Assembly: GCA_003242195.1 (NCBI GenBank)
Contig: QGUQ01000112.1
Span: forward strand, 1-6,561
Direction: 5' to 3'
Source of the DNA: Bacillota bacterium
Lineage (GTDB): Bacteria > Bacillota > Sulfobacillia > Thermaerobacterales > Thermaerobacteraceae
Length of the DNA stretch: 6,561 nt
Of the stretch, positions 5,120 to 6,561 are shown one piece after another; position 1 is the first letter of the stretch; the number at the start of each line of letters is the position of its first letter. A program made the translations under genes and the position numbers. The notes under the pieces are model-generated. The model was not told where the DNA came from. It was given only the letters and a program-made list of their open reading frames with translations, and searched no databases.

Positions 5120-6004
5120 GCCCAATTCCAGCAACTCGGCCACCCGCGCGTCCAGCCCCAGCGACAGGATCCCGCGCAACAGGTGACCCTCGTCCAGCTC
5201 CGCCAGCGGCCGGTGGTCCATGCCGAGGATGACGATCTCGTGGTAGCTTCCCGGCCGCATCGCCTCGGCCACCTGGCGCAGGGAGGCGTGTTCCAGCACC
5301 ACCAACCGGCTGACCGGCAGCAGGCCGGCCCGCTGCAACCGCCCGCGCTTGGCCCACAGGCCGCGCAGGGCGGCCACGCCGACCCATCGCTCCTCCCGGC
5401 CCGTGCCGGCCCAGATGGTGGCCGCCGCGGCCAGCAGGTGGGGGGCCAGCACCTGCCACCACCACCAAGCCAGGAGGGCGGTCGCCACCATGCCCGCCGC
5501 TAGCGCCCGGCCGATGCGGGCCACAACGGCCGTGGCCTGCCGCGGCCCGCGGGCGCGGCGCAGGAAGGCCAGCAGGATGCGCCCGCCGTCCAGGGGCAGG
5601 GCGGGGAGGAGGTTGAACAGGGCCATGGCCAGGTTGGCCTGCTGGAAGGGAGGAACCCAGGGGCCGGCCAGCCATCCGGCCCGCTCGAGGGCCACGCTGG
5701 CGGCCAGGAGGATCAGGTTGTTGAGGGGTCCGGCCAGGGCGACGACGGCTTCCACCAGGGGGTCCCGCCCCGCGCCCCGCACGTCGGCCACCCCGCCATA
5801 GGGGAGCAGCTCGACGCGGGCCACCTCCAGCCCGCAGGCACGGGCCGCCGTGAGGTGGGCCAGCTCGTGGGTGACCAGCACGGCCAGCAGGACCAGGATC
5901 TGGCCCAGCAGGCCCATGGCCGCCGCCAGGGCCAGCAGGACCAGCAGCAGGGGATGGACGGTCACCGCAACGCCGAGAATGCGACCGACGGTCACGGCAC
6001 CCAT
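5114..6004 (-). CDS. spoIVFB: SpoIVFB-like M50 intramembrane metalloprotease (site-2 protease family)
   Basis: Zinc protease that cleaves its substrate within or close to the membrane; SpoIVFB of B. subtilis processes pro-sigma-K in the mother cell late in sporulation. 296 residues against about 288 in B. subtilis. Hydrophobic segments lie at about 10-48, 86-108, 122-134 and 160-195. The zinc site is HELAH (His46, Glu47, His50) within a membrane segment, and the third ligand is Asp139 in NLLPALPLDGGR (131-142), the N-x-x-P-x-x-P-L-D-G signature. AGPLNN (91-96) is also typical. The soluble C-terminal part (about 225-292: SRLVVLEHASLRQVAEAM... to ...LLRGILSLGLDARVAELL) resembles the CBS region of the SpoIVFB subfamily. 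ATG 6004 has AAGGA (6018-6014) 9 nt upstream. It follows an M23 gene by 21 nt, the spoIVFA-spoIVFB arrangement. A housekeeping M50 protease is the alternative, less likely given the context. Confidence 0.93.
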   Translation of the reverse strand: MGAVTVGRILGVAVTVHPLLLVLLALAAAMGLLGQILVLLAVLVTHELAHLTAARACGLEVARVELLPYGGVADVRGAGRDPLVEAVVALAGPLNNLILLAASVALERAGWLAGPWVPPFQQANLAMALFNLLPALPLDGGRILLAFLRRARGPRQATAVVARIGRALAAGMVATALLAWWWWQVLAPHLLAAAATIWAGTGREERWVGVAALRGLWAKRGRLQRAGLLPVSRLVVLEHASLRQVAEAMRPGSYHEIVILGMDHRPLAELDEGHLLRGILSLGLDARVAELLELGE

Positions 6005-6025
6005 GGCCCGCGATCCTTCGTCCCC

Positions 6026-6561
6026 TCAACGCCCGTCGTCCCGGGCGGGCAGGTGGAGCGCCGGGTCCACAGCCTGGCCGTATCGCCGCAACTCGAAGTG
6101 CAAGTGGGACCCGCGGCCCTCGGCCTCGGCGGCCACCGCGGCCATCACCTGGCCGGCGCGCACCACGTCCCGGTCCCGGACGATGACGTGATCCACGCCG
6201 GCATAGCGGGCCACCCAGCCGCCCCGGTGATCCACCTCCACGGTCCAGCCCAGGCCCGCGGCATCGTGCCAGACGCGCAGGACGATCCCGTCGGCCGCCG
6301 CCCGGACACCCGTCCCGGCCCGGGCGTCGATGTCGATCCCGTCGTGGAAACGGGGGTTGCCTCCGTTCTCCAGCTGCCACCCGAAGGGCTCGCCGATCCG
6401 GCCCTCCACCGGCCAGATCCAGGCGGGCTCCCAGTCGCGCCCGGCACCGGTGGGCGTGGCTTCGCCAACCGCCCCTTCGTCCCCCTCGCCTCCCCCGCGG
6501 CTCGCTCCGGCGCGCGCCGTCGAGGGCGCCGGCGCCCGCCCCCCCCCCGGTCCCTCGGGCC
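6026..6561 (-). CDS. spoIVFA: SpoIVFA-like M23/LytM-domain protein, N-terminus beyond the window
   Basis: C-terminal 177 residues of a protein open to the window edge; the true start is not visible and the GTG at 6409 is internal (it is Val in WIWPVEGRIGEPFGW). Visible residues 1-45 are a low-complexity Gly/Ala/Pro linker, as expected between a membrane anchor and an extracytoplasmic domain. Residues 48-170 are an M23 peptidase fold: HDGID at 72-76 (HxxxD) and HLHFEL at 152-157 (HxH) keep the zinc ligands. The usual catalytic His of the YxH motif is Gly121 (YAG at 119-121), so peptidase activity is doubtful. It lies 21 nt upstream of the M50 gene. In B. subtilis SpoIVFA is a membrane protein with a LytM-type domain that anchors and controls SpoIVFB and is degraded to release it; that role is inferred here from synteny. 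An ordinary M23 endopeptidase is the alternative. Confidence 0.85.
   Translation of the reverse strand, partial: PEGPGGGRAPAPSTARAGASRGGGEGDEGAVGEATPTGAGRDWEPAWIWPVEGRIGEPFGWQLENGGNPRFHDGIDIDARAGTGVRAAADGIVLRVWHDAAGLGWTVEVDHRGGWVARYAGVDHVIVRDRDVVRAGQVMAAVAAEAEGRGSHLHFELRRYGQAVDPALHLPARDDGR
6539..6548. repeat. C10 (G10 on the coding strand) homopolymer in the M23 gene
   Basis: Ten consecutive C on the plus strand correspond to ten G in the coding strand, within the visible Gly-rich start of the M23 protein (residues 4-8, PGGGR). The reading frame upstream of the tract depends on the exact count, because only 13 nt of sequence lie beyond it. Confidence 0.8.

Noticed and set aside
5070..6380. 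Upstream extension of the rng frame to 6380
   Set aside because: This part is antisense-like Gly/Arg/Pro-rich sequence out of frame with the M50 and M23 genes. The RNase E/G family begins at MGKEILVTVE, with a ribosome-binding site before ATG 5069.
1..6561. tRNA or rRNA genes, CRISPR arrays, insertion sequences, toxin-antitoxin pairs or phage genes
   Set aside because: The gaps between genes are at most 244 nt and none shows a tRNA cloverleaf, spaced repeats or transposase motifs. The window is a conserved core-genome cluster.

Overview
The window is a compact block of eight genes, all on the minus strand, from a very GC-rich bacterium. The gene order (read 6561 to 1) is: SpoIVFA-like M23 protein, SpoIVFB-like M50 protease, ribonuclease E/G, ribosomal protein L21, the cysteine protease Prp, ribosomal protein L27, a Spo0B-like protein, and the GTPase Obg. 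This is the spoIVFA-spoIVFB-rplU-prp-rpmA-spo0B-obg order known from spore-forming Bacillota, with an RNase E/G gene between spoIVFB and rplU, as in many Clostridia and unlike Bacillus subtilis. The L27 N-terminal extension with its Prp cleavage motif also points to Bacillota. The strong G/C preference at third codon positions suggests a high-GC, possibly thermophilic lineage (Thermaerobacter, Symbiobacterium or Limnochordia-like). That placement is inference; no 16S rRNA or other marker is present.

Layout. At the right end (6026-6561) is the C-terminal part of an M23/LytM-domain protein that continues beyond the window. It is followed 21 nt later by an intact M50 intramembrane metalloprotease (5114-6004). 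After a 44-nt gap, relatively AT-rich for this window, comes rng (3360-5069). A 244-nt intergenic region (3116-3359) then separates this upstream group from the ribosomal protein operon. It holds a near-consensus sigma-A promoter and a short leader with a terminator-like hairpin. rplU (2804-3115), prp (2464-2799) and rpmA (2128-2439) follow with 4-nt and 24-nt gaps. A 113-nt gap with a stem-loop (2074-2109) leads to spo0B (1337-2014), and obg starts 9 nt after the spo0B stop and runs off the left edge.

How the genes work together. SpoIVFA and SpoIVFB belong to the sigma-K checkpoint of sporulation. Spo0B is a phosphotransferase of the sporulation phosphorelay, and Obg is a GTPase of ribosome assembly that in B. 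subtilis is also needed for sporulation. L21 and L27 are large-subunit proteins, and Prp removes the L27 N-terminal extension. RNase E/G processes rRNA and mRNA. The cluster therefore joins ribosome biogenesis to sporulation control.

No unknown defence system, mobile element, CRISPR array or RNA gene was seen. The points most worth checking are regulatory: the rplU leader, a hairpin that could hide the rng ribosome-binding site, and the unusual Spo0B-like and M23 proteins. Long open frames on the plus strand and in other minus frames are by-products of high GC content.
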